Assembly: GCA_016700415.1 (NCBI GenBank)
Contig: CP065018.1
Location: 3,354,001-3,418,000, forward strand
Length of the DNA: 64,000 bases
Source: Flavobacteriales bacterium
GTDB lineage: Bacteria; Bacteroidota; Bacteroidia; Flavobacteriales_F; PHOS-HE28
Reading direction: 5' to 3'
The position numbers were made by a program, and so were the translations under genes. Below the pieces are notes generated by a model that ran no database searches, was not told the origin of the DNA, and saw only the letters and a program-made list of their open reading frames with translations. Below, one piece after another: positions 1 through 7,262 of this stretch; the first letter of the stretch is position 1; the number at the start of each line of letters is the position of its first letter.

Positions 1-223
1 GGTCAACTCCACCGGCCATGAATTGATCGGTCGCGACCACCCGTTCAAATGGGGCGAGGACTTCGGGCTGTTCACCGCGAAATACAAAGGCTGCATGTTC
101 GGCTTGGGCTCCGGAGAGGACATGCCCGCGCTGCACAACCCGGACTACGATTTTCCCGACGAGCTGACCCCGCACGGGGTTGAACTCTTCGAAACGGCGG
201 TGCGTTCCTTCCTGAAGGGCTGA
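1..223 (+). CDS. M20-family amidohydrolase, C-terminal fragment
   Basis: Only the last 74 or so codons are in the window; the gene runs off the left edge. The frame reads through without a stop from base 2 to the TGA at 221-223. The visible part contains GEDFGLF followed by a segment ending in ALHNPDYDFPDEL. This matches the C-terminal metal-binding Glu and closing region of M20 peptidases/amidohydrolases (carboxypeptidase G2, hippurate or IAA-amino acid hydrolase group), which cleave acyl or peptide bonds with a di-zinc centre. The stop overlaps the ATG of the alanine racemase gene by one base (TGATG), so the two are probably translationally coupled. The substrate cannot be told from the fragment. 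Confidence 0.75.
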   Translation, partial: VNSTGHELIGRDHPFKWGEDFGLFTAKYKGCMFGLGSGEDMPALHNPDYDFPDELTPHGVELFETAVRSFLKG

Positions 224-1383
224 TGTTCAACGTTTCCACCATAGAGCTCAGTGCAGAGGCGCTACGGAATAACTTGGCGTTCATCCGCAAGGTCATAGGA
301 CCCGGCACGAAACTGTGCAGCGTGGTGAAGGGCAACGCTTACGGCCATGGCATCGGTACGTTCACGGCCATGGCCCAACGCTTGGGCGCGGAAATGTTCG
401 CGGTGTATTCCGCTTCGGAAGCCTACGAGCTGAAGAAGCACTTGACGAACGGTGCGGAGATCTACATCATGGGCGACGCGGACGGCAATGCGCTGGACTG
501 GGCCGTGGAGCATGACATTGCCTTCAATGTCTTTGAGTCGAACCGGCTTTCACAGGCTATTCATTCCGCCAAAGCACAAGGCAAAAGCGCCCGGATACAC
601 ATCGAAATAGAGACCGGCATGCACCGTACCGGCTTCACCGTCGGCGATCTTCCCGCCGTGCTGGAGCGGTGCCGCAGCCATTCGGACGCGATCGAGATCA
701 AGGGTATCTGCTCGCATTTGGCGGGCGCGGAAAGCCAAGCCAACCGCTTGCGTATCGATGCCCAGAAGGCCCGGTTCCGCGAAGCGATCGCCATCGCTGA
801 GCTGCACGGACAGTCAATCGGGCTTCGCCACTTGGCCTGCTCGGCGGCCATCCTCAATGAGCCGGACACTTTGTATGACATGGCCCGCGTGGGCATTCTG
901 CACTATGGCTTCTGGCCGAACAAAGAGACATGGGACCGCTACTCCAAAGCGCATGGCTTCACCGAAGACCCGCTGATGCGCGTGATCCGTTGGTGGAGCC
1001 GGGTGATGTCCGTGTCCACCGTGCCCGCTGGCGGCTTCGTGGGCTACGGGAACGATTTCCAGGCACAGAAGGAAACGCGCATCGCGACCATCCCCATGGG
1101 CTATGCCTACGGCTATTCGCGCAGTCTCAGCAACACCGGCCATGTATTGATCCGCGGCAGGAAGGCGCCCGTGCGCGGCATCGTGAACATGAACTGCATC
1201 ACCGTGGACGTCACCGGCATCGAGGGCGTGGAGAAGGGCGATGAGGCCGTGCTGATCGGCACACAGGACGGCAACAGCATCAGCGTCGCCTCCTTCGGCG
1301 ATCTCAGCGACCAGTTGAACTATGAACTGTTGACCCGGCTTCCTCACTCCATCCCGCGCGTGGTGGTGGAAAAACACCTTTGA
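223..1383 (+). CDS. alr: alanine racemase
   Basis: This 386-residue protein interconverts L- and D-alanine to supply D-Ala for peptidoglycan. The N-terminal TIM barrel carries the PLP-binding motif VVKGNAYGHG, with the Schiff-base lysine at residue 36. Further on are GYGNDF (the Tyr of the two-base mechanism), the segment NMNCITVDVTG that packs against the active site, and the closing block LLTRLPHSIPRVVVE typical of the C-terminal beta domain. Length is normal for Alr. Many Alr proteins have MD where this one has MN in the NMNCITVDV segment, which may be a lineage trait. The start overlaps the stop of the upstream amidohydrolase, and a second PLP racemase follows within three bases, so all three look like one operon. 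Confidence 0.93.
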   Translation: MFNVSTIELSAEALRNNLAFIRKVIGPGTKLCSVVKGNAYGHGIGTFTAMAQRLGAEMFAVYSASEAYELKKHLTNGAEIYIMGDADGNALDWAVEHDIAFNVFESNRLSQAIHSAKAQGKSARIHIEIETGMHRTGFTVGDLPAVLERCRSHSDAIEIKGICSHLAGAESQANRLRIDAQKARFREAIAIAELHGQSIGLRHLACSAAILNEPDTLYDMARVGILHYGFWPNKETWDRYSKAHGFTEDPLMRVIRWWSRVMSVSTVPAGGFVGYGNDFQAQKETRIATIPMGYAYGYSRSLSNTGHVLIRGRKAPVRGIVNMNCITVDVTGIEGVEKGDEAVLIGTQDGNSISVASFGDLSDQLNYELLTRLPHSIPRVVVEKHL

Positions 1384-1385
1384 AT

Positions 1386-2456
1386 ATGGCCTTCCTCGAA
1401 CTCTATCGCGACAAGCTCCGGCACAACCACCGCTTCCTGTCCAAGCTCTTCAAGGAGAACGGTATTGAATGGGGTATTGTCACCAAGCTGCTCTGCGGCA
1501 ACGAAACGTTCATCAAAGAAGTGGTGGCACTGGGCGAGAACGAGTTCCATGATACGCGCATCAGCAACCTGCGCATGGTGAAAAAACTCGCGCCAAATTC
1601 GCAGACCGTCTACATCAAACCGCCCGCCAAGCGCGGCATTCCCAACCTCGTGCGCTTCGCCGACGTCAGCTTCAACAGCGACCTCTCCACCATCAAGGCG
1701 TTGAGCGCCGAGGCCGTGAAGCAGGGCCGCACCCACAAGGTGATCATCATGGTGGAGATGGGCGACCTCCGCGAAGGCGTGATGGGTGACAGCTTGGTGG
1801 ATTTTTACGCGCAGGTGTTCCAGCTTCCCAACATCGCCATCGTGGGCTTGGGCACCAACCTCAACTGCCTCAACGGCATCATGCCCACGCAGGACAAGCT
1901 GATCCAGCTTGGCCTGTACAAGCAGCTCATCGAGACGAAGTTCAACAAGAAGATCCCTTGGATCACCGGCGGTACCAGCGTCACCATACCGTTGCTGTTG
2001 AAGAAGCAGTTGCCCAAGGGCATGAACCATTTCCGCATCGGCGAGGCGCTGTTCTTCGGCAAGGACCTCTTCACCGACGGGATGATCAAGGGCATGCGCA
2101 ACGACGTCTTCAAGCTGCACGCGGAAGTGATCGAGCTCTATGAAAAGCCCATGACGCCTACCGGCGAGCAGCGCACCAACGTGGCCGGCGTGAAGCCTGA
2201 AGTGAAGGAAAGCGACATCGGCCGGACGGCCTTCCGCGCCATCATCGACATCGGCCTGCTGGACGTGGATCCCAAAAACCTGACCCCGCTGACCAAGGGT
2301 GTCACCATCATCGAAGCCAGCTCGGACATGCTCGTGCTGGACTTGGACCACAACGAGGCCAAGTTGCATGTTGGAGACCTTATCTCCTTCAGTCTCAATT
2401 ACATGGGAGCGCTGGGCATCATGAACTCCAAATACATTGACAAGGTGGTGAAGTAG
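1386..2456 (+). CDS. alanine/ornithine racemase-family PLP enzyme
   Basis: This 356-residue protein belongs to the fold-type III group of predicted amino-acid racemases related to clostridial ornithine racemase. It begins MAFLELYRDKLRHN and has VTKLLCGN, whose Lys34 is the likely PLP Schiff-base residue. The body includes VEMGDLREGV, GLGTNLNC and a GGTSVTIP phosphate-binding segment, and the protein closes with SLNYMGALGIMNSKYI. ATG at 1386 is preferred; a TTG at 1380 overlapping the alr stop would add two residues. It sits directly behind alr, an unusual pairing of two paralogous folds. The substrate is unknown; D-amino acids other than Ala, or ornithine, are possibilities. Confidence 0.8.
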   Translation: MAFLELYRDKLRHNHRFLSKLFKENGIEWGIVTKLLCGNETFIKEVVALGENEFHDTRISNLRMVKKLAPNSQTVYIKPPAKRGIPNLVRFADVSFNSDLSTIKALSAEAVKQGRTHKVIIMVEMGDLREGVMGDSLVDFYAQVFQLPNIAIVGLGTNLNCLNGIMPTQDKLIQLGLYKQLIETKFNKKIPWITGGTSVTIPLLLKKQLPKGMNHFRIGEALFFGKDLFTDGMIKGMRNDVFKLHAEVIELYEKPMTPTGEQRTNVAGVKPEVKESDIGRTAFRAIIDIGLLDVDPKNLTPLTKGVTIIEASSDMLVLDLDHNEAKLHVGDLISFSLNYMGALGIMNSKYIDKVVK

Positions 2457-2646
2457 TGTTGAAAGCTGAAAGTTGAAGGCTGAAACTGGAAACGGGAGCA
2501 GCAGTGGTACAGTTGGCAGACGGCAGTGGCAGTTGGCAGTGGCAGTCGTCCTATCACCTATCACTTATCACCAGCCATCGATCACCAGTCCCTATGCCTC
2601 AGCGGGTTATCTTTTCTGTCGGATCGCACTGTCCACTTGCCCTCGG
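2457..2646. repeat. intergenic word-like repeat (CTGAAAGTTGAA / CAGTTGGCAGTGGCAG / TATCACC modules)
   Basis: The gap between the racemase and RNase D holds three low-complexity modules in series: GAAAGCTGAAAGTTGAAGG-type sequence, then several CAGTTGGCAGTGGCAG units, then CTATCACCTATCACTTATCACC-like sequence. The same modules in the same order recur at 57655-57740, and the middle one again at 11090-11120. No convincing protein is encoded. The block is part of a dispersed intergenic repeat family described in the findings. Confidence 0.75.
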
Positions 2647-2667
2647 ATGCCTTCCTTTGCAGGCTAC

Positions 2668-3792
2668 ATGGAGGAAGCCCCGCTCATAGCCACCCCCGGC
2701 CCGTTCAATGACCTGATGGGTAGGCTGGTCAGCGAGTCCTGCATCGCATTGGACACTGAGGCGAGCAGCTTCCACCGGTTCCATGAACGCATCGGCCTGA
2801 TCCAGCTTTCCGACCGAAGCGATACTTGGCTGTTGGATCCCATGGCCCTGCACGAAGTGCCGAAGCTGGGTGACATCCTCGGCTCGGAGTCCAACGAGAT
2901 CGTGATCCACGATGCCGATTTCGACCTGCGGTTGCTGAAGCGCATGTACGGCTTCCACGTCCGCAAGATCTTCGACACGCTGATCGCCGCGGAACTGATC
3001 AACGAACCCGAACTGGGCTTGGCGTCGTTGATGCTGAAGTACTTCGACATCAAGTTGGACAAGCGCTTCCAGAAGGCGGATTGGTGCAAGCGCCCGCTCA
3101 CCCGCGATATGCTCAACTATGCCGCCATGGACACCCGCAACTTGATCGCCCTGCGCGACCGCTTGGCAGAACAGTTGATGGCGAAAGGGCGCTGGGAATG
3201 GGCCATGGAGGAATTCGGCCTGCTCACCGAAGTGCCCTTCCAGGAAAAGGAGGACCATACGCCGGGCTTCCTGCGGATCAAAGGGGCCAAGGCGCTGAAG
3301 CCAAGGGAATTGGCAGTGCTGAAGGAGCTGCAGGATTGGCGTGTTTCCGTGGCATCCCAACTGGACCGTGCCTCGTTCATGGTCCTGGGGAACGATGTGA
3401 TGCTCGCGCTGGCGAAAGAACCGGTGACCTCGATCGAAGCATTGTCCAAACTGAAGGGGGTAGGGCCTTCCACAGTTGACAAGTACGGCAGGGACATCCT
3501 CGCGGCGATCGACAAAGGGATGAGCACGCCCAAGGAGCAGTGGCCGCGCATGGAGCGCCCCAAGCGCTTTCCCCGCGACCCTAAATTGGAGGACTCCGTG
3601 AAGCGGATGAAGGCCGTCCGGGACAAGCTGGCCTTGGACCATGAGCTGCGCCCCGGCATCATCGCGGCCAATCAACTGCTTTTGGACATGGGAAGGGCCC
3701 GGCCAACGAACATCGACGAATTGCTGGCGATCCCAGGTCTTCGCCGCTATCAGGCGCGGGAATTCGGCCCGGCACTGCTTGCCGTATTGTGA
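2668..3792 (+). CDS. rnd: ribonuclease D-like 3'-5' exonuclease with HRDC domain
   Basis: From the ATG at 2668 this is a 374-residue protein; an in-frame ATG at 2647 would add seven residues, and longer readings run into the upstream repeat. The N-terminal DEDDy exonuclease domain is clear: ALDTEASSFHR (Asp, Glu), IHDADFDLRLLKRMYG (Asp) and YAAMDTRNLIALRD (Tyr, Asp) give the four acidic metal ligands plus the Tyr. An HRDC domain follows, ending in SIEALSKLKGVGPSTVDKYG, and a second helical HRDC-like segment closes the protein. RNase D trims the 3' ends of tRNA and other stable RNA precursors. It stands alone between a repeat and a promoter. Confidence 0.9.
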   Translation: MEEAPLIATPGPFNDLMGRLVSESCIALDTEASSFHRFHERIGLIQLSDRSDTWLLDPMALHEVPKLGDILGSESNEIVIHDADFDLRLLKRMYGFHVRKIFDTLIAAELINEPELGLASLMLKYFDIKLDKRFQKADWCKRPLTRDMLNYAAMDTRNLIALRDRLAEQLMAKGRWEWAMEEFGLLTEVPFQEKEDHTPGFLRIKGAKALKPRELAVLKELQDWRVSVASQLDRASFMVLGNDVMLALAKEPVTSIEALSKLKGVGPSTVDKYGRDILAAIDKGMSTPKEQWPRMERPKRFPRDPKLEDSVKRMKAVRDKLALDHELRPGIIAANQLLLDMGRARPTNIDELLAIPGLRRYQAREFGPALLAVL

Positions 3793-3823
3793 GCGCCTTC
3801 TTCTGGACGGTATGAGTTGTCAC

Positions 3824-3853
3824 CGTTGGGTGCGGTGCAGGTCGGTAGTTTTG
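3824..3853 (+). promoter_or_regulatory. Bacteroidota-type promoter (TTG-N19-TAGTTTTG)
   Basis: A TTG at 3824-3826 lies 19 bases before TAGTTTTG at 3846-3853. This matches the Bacteroidota housekeeping sigma pattern of a -33 TTG and a -7 TAnnTTTG. It is about 50 bases upstream of the TauE/SafE gene and is likely its promoter. Confidence 0.55.
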
Positions 3854-3903
3854 CGGGCGATGATGGACCACGGCATTCGGATCGAACGATCCGGCTTACA
3901 CGT

Positions 3904-4707
3904 ATGAGCTGGGAGTTGCTCGGTTATGCCGGAGCGGTGCTCATGGGCCTTTCACTCGGCCTGCTCGGCGGTGGCGGTTCGATCCTCACCGTGCCGATCC
4001 TCGTTTACCTGTTCGGCCAAGATCCCGTCACGGCCACGGGTCTGTCGCTCTTCATCGTGGGGACCACCAGCGCTGCCGGTTTATTCTCGCATCACAAGCA
4101 GGGGAATATCGAGTGGCGCACGGCAGGGGTGTTCGGCGCGGCCTCCATCCTTAGCGTCTTCATCACCCGGCGCTGGTTGGTGCCTGCCTTGCCGGACCCC
4201 TTGATCCATGTGGGTGCTGTGGAAGTCGGCAAGGGCACCGCGATCCTCGGCTTGTTCGCCATTGTGATGCTGATCTCCGCATGGTCGATGATCCGCGGAA
4301 GGAAATCCATAACACCCGGGTCGAACGGCAAGCGGCACCTGCCCTCGCTGCTGCTCATCGGCCTCCTCGTGGGCTTGCTCACCGGTGTGCTCGGGGCGGG
4401 CGGCGGTTTCCTCATCGTCCCTTCCTTGGTGCTGCTCGCCGGCGTGGACATGAAGCGCGCCATCGGCACTTCGCTGCTCCTCATCACCGTGAACTCGTAC
4501 ATCGGCTTCCTCGGCGACCGGCGCGTCCATTTGGCGGACTATTCGACGATCCTGCTGCCATTCTTGGCACTGGCCATCATCGGCATCGTTCTTGGGAGCC
4601 AACTCTCCAAGCGCATGGGCAATGCGAAACTCCGGCCGACGTTCGGCTGGTTCGTGCTGGCCATGGGCACATATATCATCATACGCGAACTTTATGCGCT
4701 CGCCTGA
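3904..4707 (+). CDS. TauE/SafE-family sulfite/sulfur-compound exporter
   Basis: This 267-residue integral membrane protein has about eight hydrophobic helices. The two glycine-rich half-repeats typical of TauE/SafE are visible: SLGLLGGGGSILTVPIL near residue 20 and GLLTGVLGAGGGFLIVPSL near residue 165. The family moves sulfite, sulfoacetate or other organosulfur anions across the inner membrane. ATG at 3904 gives the canonical short N-terminus; the longer frame upstream would run into the promoter. Its position next to an MBL-rhodanese fusion and a thiol block supports a sulfur role. Two hairpins lie at its 3' end, one spanning the stop codon. Confidence 0.88.
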   Translation: MSWELLGYAGAVLMGLSLGLLGGGGSILTVPILVYLFGQDPVTATGLSLFIVGTTSAAGLFSHHKQGNIEWRTAGVFGAASILSVFITRRWLVPALPDPLIHVGAVEVGKGTAILGLFAIVMLISAWSMIRGRKSITPGSNGKRHLPSLLLIGLLVGLLTGVLGAGGGFLIVPSLVLLAGVDMKRAIGTSLLLITVNSYIGFLGDRRVHLADYSTILLPFLALAIIGIVLGSQLSKRMGNAKLRPTFGWFVLAMGTYIIIRELYALA

Positions 4708-4727
4708 AGACGGGAGCGCATAAAGTT
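4688..4727 (+). terminator. inverted repeat spanning the TauE stop codon
   Basis: AACTTTATGCGCTC at 4688-4701 is exactly complementary to GAGCGCATAAAGTT at 4714-4727, with a 12-base loop that contains the TGA stop of the exporter gene. No T-tract follows, so it may be a 3'-end stabilising hairpin, an attenuator or an operator rather than a simple terminator. Confidence 0.5.
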
Positions 4728-4731
4728 GTAC

Positions 4732-4751
4732 GGGCGCGAGATCTCGCGCCC
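4732..4751. promoter_or_regulatory. 20-bp perfect palindrome before the MBL-rhodanese gene
   Basis: GGGCGCGAGATCTCGCGCCC is a perfect palindrome 26 bases before the ATG of the MBL-rhodanese gene. It could be an operator for a dimeric regulator or form a very stable RNA hairpin in the leader. Its position right after another inverted repeat (4688-4727) suggests a regulatory junction between the two genes. Confidence 0.45.
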
Positions 4752-4777
4752 CATCGATCCAGAAAAAGAAGCAGAAC

Positions 4778-6190
4778 ATGAAAATCGAACAGATCTACAC
4801 CGGATGCCTCGCACAAGGGGCCTACTACATCGAGAGCAACGGCGAAGCGGCCGTGATCGACCCGCTGCGTGAATCACAACCTTACATCGACCGTGCCGAG
4901 AAGAGCGGCGCGATGATCAAGTACGTGCTGGAGACGCACTTCCATGCTGACTTTGTGAGCGGCCACGTGGACCTCGCCAAGCGCACCGGGGCCACCATCA
5001 TCTACGGCCCCAATGCCAACCCCGACTTCACCGCACACATCGCGAAGGACGGCGAGGAACTGAAGGTAGGTAAGGTCACCATCAAGGTGTTGCACACGCC
5101 GGGGCACACCATGGAAAGCACCACCTATCTGCTGCTGGATGAGAGCGGGAAGCCGCATTGCATCTTCAGCGGGGACACGCTCTTCATCGGCGATGTGGGC
5201 CGCCCCGACCTGGCGCAGAAAATGGGCAGCCTCACCATGGAGGACCTCGCCGGCCACCTCTATGATTCCTTGCACACCAAGATCATGACCCTGCCGGACG
5301 ACGTGATCGTCTATCCGGCGCACGGCGCGGGCAGTGCTTGCGGCAAGAACATGAGCAAGGAGACCTGGGACACCTTGGGCAACCAGAAGAAGGTGAACTA
5401 TGCGCTGAAGGCCGCGACGAAAGAGCAGTTCATCAAGGAGGTCACCGACGGGATCATGCCGCCACCGGCCTACTTCCCGCAGAACGTGGCGATGAACAAG
5501 GGTGCGATCCCCAGCCTGGAGACCGTGAAGGAGAAAGGTCTCCGTGCGCTGACGCCCGACCAAGTGGAGCTGATCGTGGAGAGCGAAGGCGCCTTGGTGC
5601 TGGACACCCGCGATGCCCAGGTTTTCAAGGATGGATTTGTGCCGCGCAGCATCAGCATCGGCTTGCGGGGCGACTTCGCACCTTGGGTCGGCGCGATGAT
5701 CCCCGATGTGAAGCATCCGCTGGTGGTGGTGACCGATGCAGGCGGCGAGGACGAGGTGGTAACGCGCCTGGCCAGGGTGGGTTATGACAATGTGCTGGGC
5801 TTCCTCAAGGGCGGCATCAGCGCATGGAAGAACGCCGGGCGTGATGTGGATTCCCTGGAGAGCATTTCCGCGGAAGAATTCGCAAAGCGCATGAGCGCGG
5901 ACAAACTGAACGTGTTCGATGTGCGCAAGCAAGGCGAATGGGACGGGGAACATCTGGAGCACGCCAAGCATGCCTCCCTGCAGTTCCTGAACGATCACTT
6001 GGCCGACTTCAGCAAGACGGAACCCAACTACCTGCATTGCGCCGGTGGCTACCGGAGCATGATCGCGGCATCCGTGCTCAAGGCACGCGGCTATCACAAC
6101 GTGGTGGAGATCGCCGGTGGTTTTGAAGGGATCAAGAAGACAGGCTTGCCGATCACCGAATTCGTTTGTCCAAGCACGCTTGCGAAATAG
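4778..6190 (+). CDS. MBL-fold/rhodanese fusion, persulfide dioxygenase-sulfurtransferase (CstB-like)
   Basis: The 470-residue protein has an N-terminal metallo-beta-lactamase domain (about 1-235) with ETHFHADFVSGH, HTPGHT, SGDTLFIGDVGRPDL and a late YPAHGAGSACG. These match the mononuclear-iron ligands of persulfide dioxygenases. Two rhodanese domains follow. The first (about 262-350) has VVVTDAGGEDEVV where the catalytic Cys loop should be, so it is probably inactive. The second (about 365-460) has HCAGGYRSM with the catalytic Cys. This order, with an inactive then an active rhodanese, is that of CstB, which oxidises persulfides made during sulfide stress to thiosulfate. The neighbouring TauE exporter, thioredoxin, rhodanese and peroxiredoxin fit this role. 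Confidence 0.9.
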   Translation: MKIEQIYTGCLAQGAYYIESNGEAAVIDPLRESQPYIDRAEKSGAMIKYVLETHFHADFVSGHVDLAKRTGATIIYGPNANPDFTAHIAKDGEELKVGKVTIKVLHTPGHTMESTTYLLLDESGKPHCIFSGDTLFIGDVGRPDLAQKMGSLTMEDLAGHLYDSLHTKIMTLPDDVIVYPAHGAGSACGKNMSKETWDTLGNQKKVNYALKAATKEQFIKEVTDGIMPPPAYFPQNVAMNKGAIPSLETVKEKGLRALTPDQVELIVESEGALVLDTRDAQVFKDGFVPRSISIGLRGDFAPWVGAMIPDVKHPLVVVTDAGGEDEVVTRLARVGYDNVLGFLKGGISAWKNAGRDVDSLESISAEEFAKRMSADKLNVFDVRKQGEWDGEHLEHAKHASLQFLNDHLADFSKTEPNYLHCAGGYRSMIAASVLKARGYHNVVEIAGGFEGIKKTGLPITEFVCPSTLAK

Positions 6191-6216
6191 CCTGTCGAAC
6201 GTTAGCAGCATACAAT

Positions 6217-6246
6217 GAAAAGGGCGGCCCGTGGGCCGCCCTTTTC
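6217..6246. terminator. bidirectional terminator between convergent genes
   Basis: GAAAAGGGCGGCCC is followed after two bases by its exact complement ending in CCCTTTTC. The A/T-rich flanks give a T-run on both strands, so this can stop transcription of the MBL-rhodanese gene from the left and the peroxiredoxin gene from the right. Confidence 0.85.
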
Positions 6247-6262
6247 CATAATGCCCGATCGC

Positions 6263-6895
6263 TCAGGCCAATTCCTTCTTCGCTAAGTAGAAGTCGACCA
6301 GCTCGATGTTCTTCTCCCCCAGTCGCGCATCCAGATCCTTCAAGGTCTTTGGTGGGGACAAGATCACTTTATCGCCCTTCCTCCAGTTCAGCGGCATGGC
6401 GGTGCCGGGGTTAGCATCGACGGCCTGCATCGCCTCCAACACGCGCTTGATCTCGTCCATGTTGCGCCCCACGTTCAGCGGGTAGTACATGATCAAGCGG
6501 ATGATGCCTTTCGGGTCGATGAAGAACACGGCCCGCACCGCAGAGGTGTTGCTGGCGTTCTCGTGCAGCATGCCATAGAGGTTCGCCACCTTCATGTCGA
6601 TGTCCGCGATGATGGGGAAGTCCATGAAGACACCGGTCTTCTCGCGCACGTTCTGCACCCAGGCCACATGGCTGTGGATGCTGTCGATGCTTTCGCCGAT
6701 CAGTTTCGTATTGTGCTCCGCGAACCACTTCTTCTCTTTGGCAAAGCCGGAAAGCTCCGTGGTGCATACGGGCGTGAAATCCGCCGGGTGTGAGAAGAGG
6801 ATGGCCCAGCTATCCTTGATGTACTCGCTGAAGCGCAGGGGACCTGTCGTGGTCAACGCTTCGAAATCCGGGGCTTGGTCGCCGATCCTCGGCAT
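6263..6895 (-). CDS. 1-Cys peroxiredoxin (Prx6 family)
   Basis: This 210-residue thiol peroxidase has the peroxidatic Cys44 in FTPVCTTEL. I see no other Cys in the protein, which matches the 1-Cys Prx6 group; the C-terminal extension with MPLNWRKGDKVI and KTLKDLDARL is also typical of that group. It reduces hydrogen peroxide, alkyl hydroperoxides or peroxynitrite. The start MPRIGDQAPDF at 6895 is the canonical family start and has GGAAGGA just upstream; an in-frame ATG at 6910 would add MEGTS. It is divergent from the small-protein/rhodanese/thioredoxin operon, and the shared region holds two Crp-type sites. Confidence 0.92.
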   Translation of the reverse strand: MPRIGDQAPDFEALTTTGPLRFSEYIKDSWAILFSHPADFTPVCTTELSGFAKEKKWFAEHNTKLIGESIDSIHSHVAWVQNVREKTGVFMDFPIIADIDMKVANLYGMLHENASNTSAVRAVFFIDPKGIIRLIMYYPLNVGRNMDEIKRVLEAMQAVDANPGTAMPLNWRKGDKVILSPPKTLKDLDARLGEKNIELVDFYLAKKELA

Positions 6896-6936
6896 GCTCG
6901 TTCCTTCCATTTTTCTGTTGGGTTTTAGGTTCAGTA

Positions 6937-6944
6937 CAAAGAGA
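6937..6944 (-). promoter_or_regulatory. near-consensus -7 box of the peroxiredoxin promoter
   Basis: On the minus strand this reads TCTCTTTG, one base off TAnnTTTG. Its downstream edge is 36.5 bases from the centre of the Crp-type site at 6966-6981. A start about five bases beyond the box would put that site near -41.5. Confidence 0.4.
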
Positions 6945-6965
6945 CGCAAGACCGTTCAACTAGCA

Positions 6966-6981
6966 GGTGACATCCCTCACC
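6966..6981. promoter_or_regulatory. Crp/Fnr-type operator, peroxiredoxin-proximal
   Basis: GGTGA-CATCCC-TCACC is a perfect inverted repeat with a six-base spacer, the Crp/Fnr site architecture. Its centre is 33 bases (about three helical turns) from that of the second site at 6999-7014. It is placed as an activator site for the minus-strand peroxiredoxin gene. The likely regulator is the Crp/Fnr protein encoded at 8419-9063. Confidence 0.6.
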
Positions 6982-6998
6982 GGGGCCCTTTGTTCCCG

Positions 6999-7014
6999 TG
7001 TGATGATCCTCACA
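6999..7014. promoter_or_regulatory. Crp/Fnr-type operator (TGTGA-N6-TCACA)
   Basis: TGTGA-TGATCC-TCACA is a perfect match to the classical Crp half-sites and spacing. The centre is 36.5 bases before the downstream edge of the -7-like box at 7036-7043, so a start near 7048 would put it at about -41.5, the class II activator position. Confidence 0.65.
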
Positions 7015-7035
7015 TTGGGAACCACGGCCGGTCCT

Positions 7036-7043
7036 GACCTTTG
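7036..7043 (+). promoter_or_regulatory. near-consensus -7 box of the thiol operon promoter
   Basis: GACCTTTG differs by one base from TAnnTTTG and lies 19 bases before the ATG of the first small membrane protein. Imperfect boxes next to an activator site are typical of activator-dependent promoters. Confidence 0.4.
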
Positions 7044-7061
7044 CATTGACCTAGAACGAAG

Positions 7062-7262
7062 ATGAAAAACAATATGGGAGGGATGGACCGAACGGTCCGC
7101 ATCATCGTGGCGCTTGTGATCGGGGTGCTCACCTACTTGGGGGTGCTCCATGGAATACTGGCGATCATTCTGCTGTTGCTCGCCACGGTCTTCGTGCTCA
7201 CCAGCTTTGTGGGCTTTTGCCCGCTATATGCGCTCTTCGGTATCAGTACCTGCAAGAAATGA
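7062..7262 (+). CDS. YgaP-type DUF2892 small membrane protein
   Basis: This 66-residue protein begins MKNNMGGMDRTVR and then has two closely packed hydrophobic helices, with FCPLYALFGIST at the turn near the C-terminus. This is the pattern of the DUF2892 membrane domain found fused to rhodanese in YgaP. Here the same two functions appear as separate genes, with a rhodanese two genes downstream. It is the first gene of a tightly packed operon running to the thioredoxin gene. Its role is unknown beyond likely membrane placement of sulfur-transfer proteins. Confidence 0.8.
   Translation: MKNNMGGMDRTVRIIVALVIGVLTYLGVLHGILAIILLLLATVFVLTSFVGFCPLYALFGISTCKK

Noticed and set aside
1344..2564. 406-codon open frame on the minus strand across the racemase gene
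   Set aside because: It is the mirror of a GC-rich coding frame, is rich in His/Val/Leu without any domain, and lies fully over a gene with clear enzyme motifs.
2473..2667. Long N-terminus of RNase D from 2473
   Set aside because: The extra residues are translated repeat sequence (VGRRQWQLAVAV and similar) with no family match.
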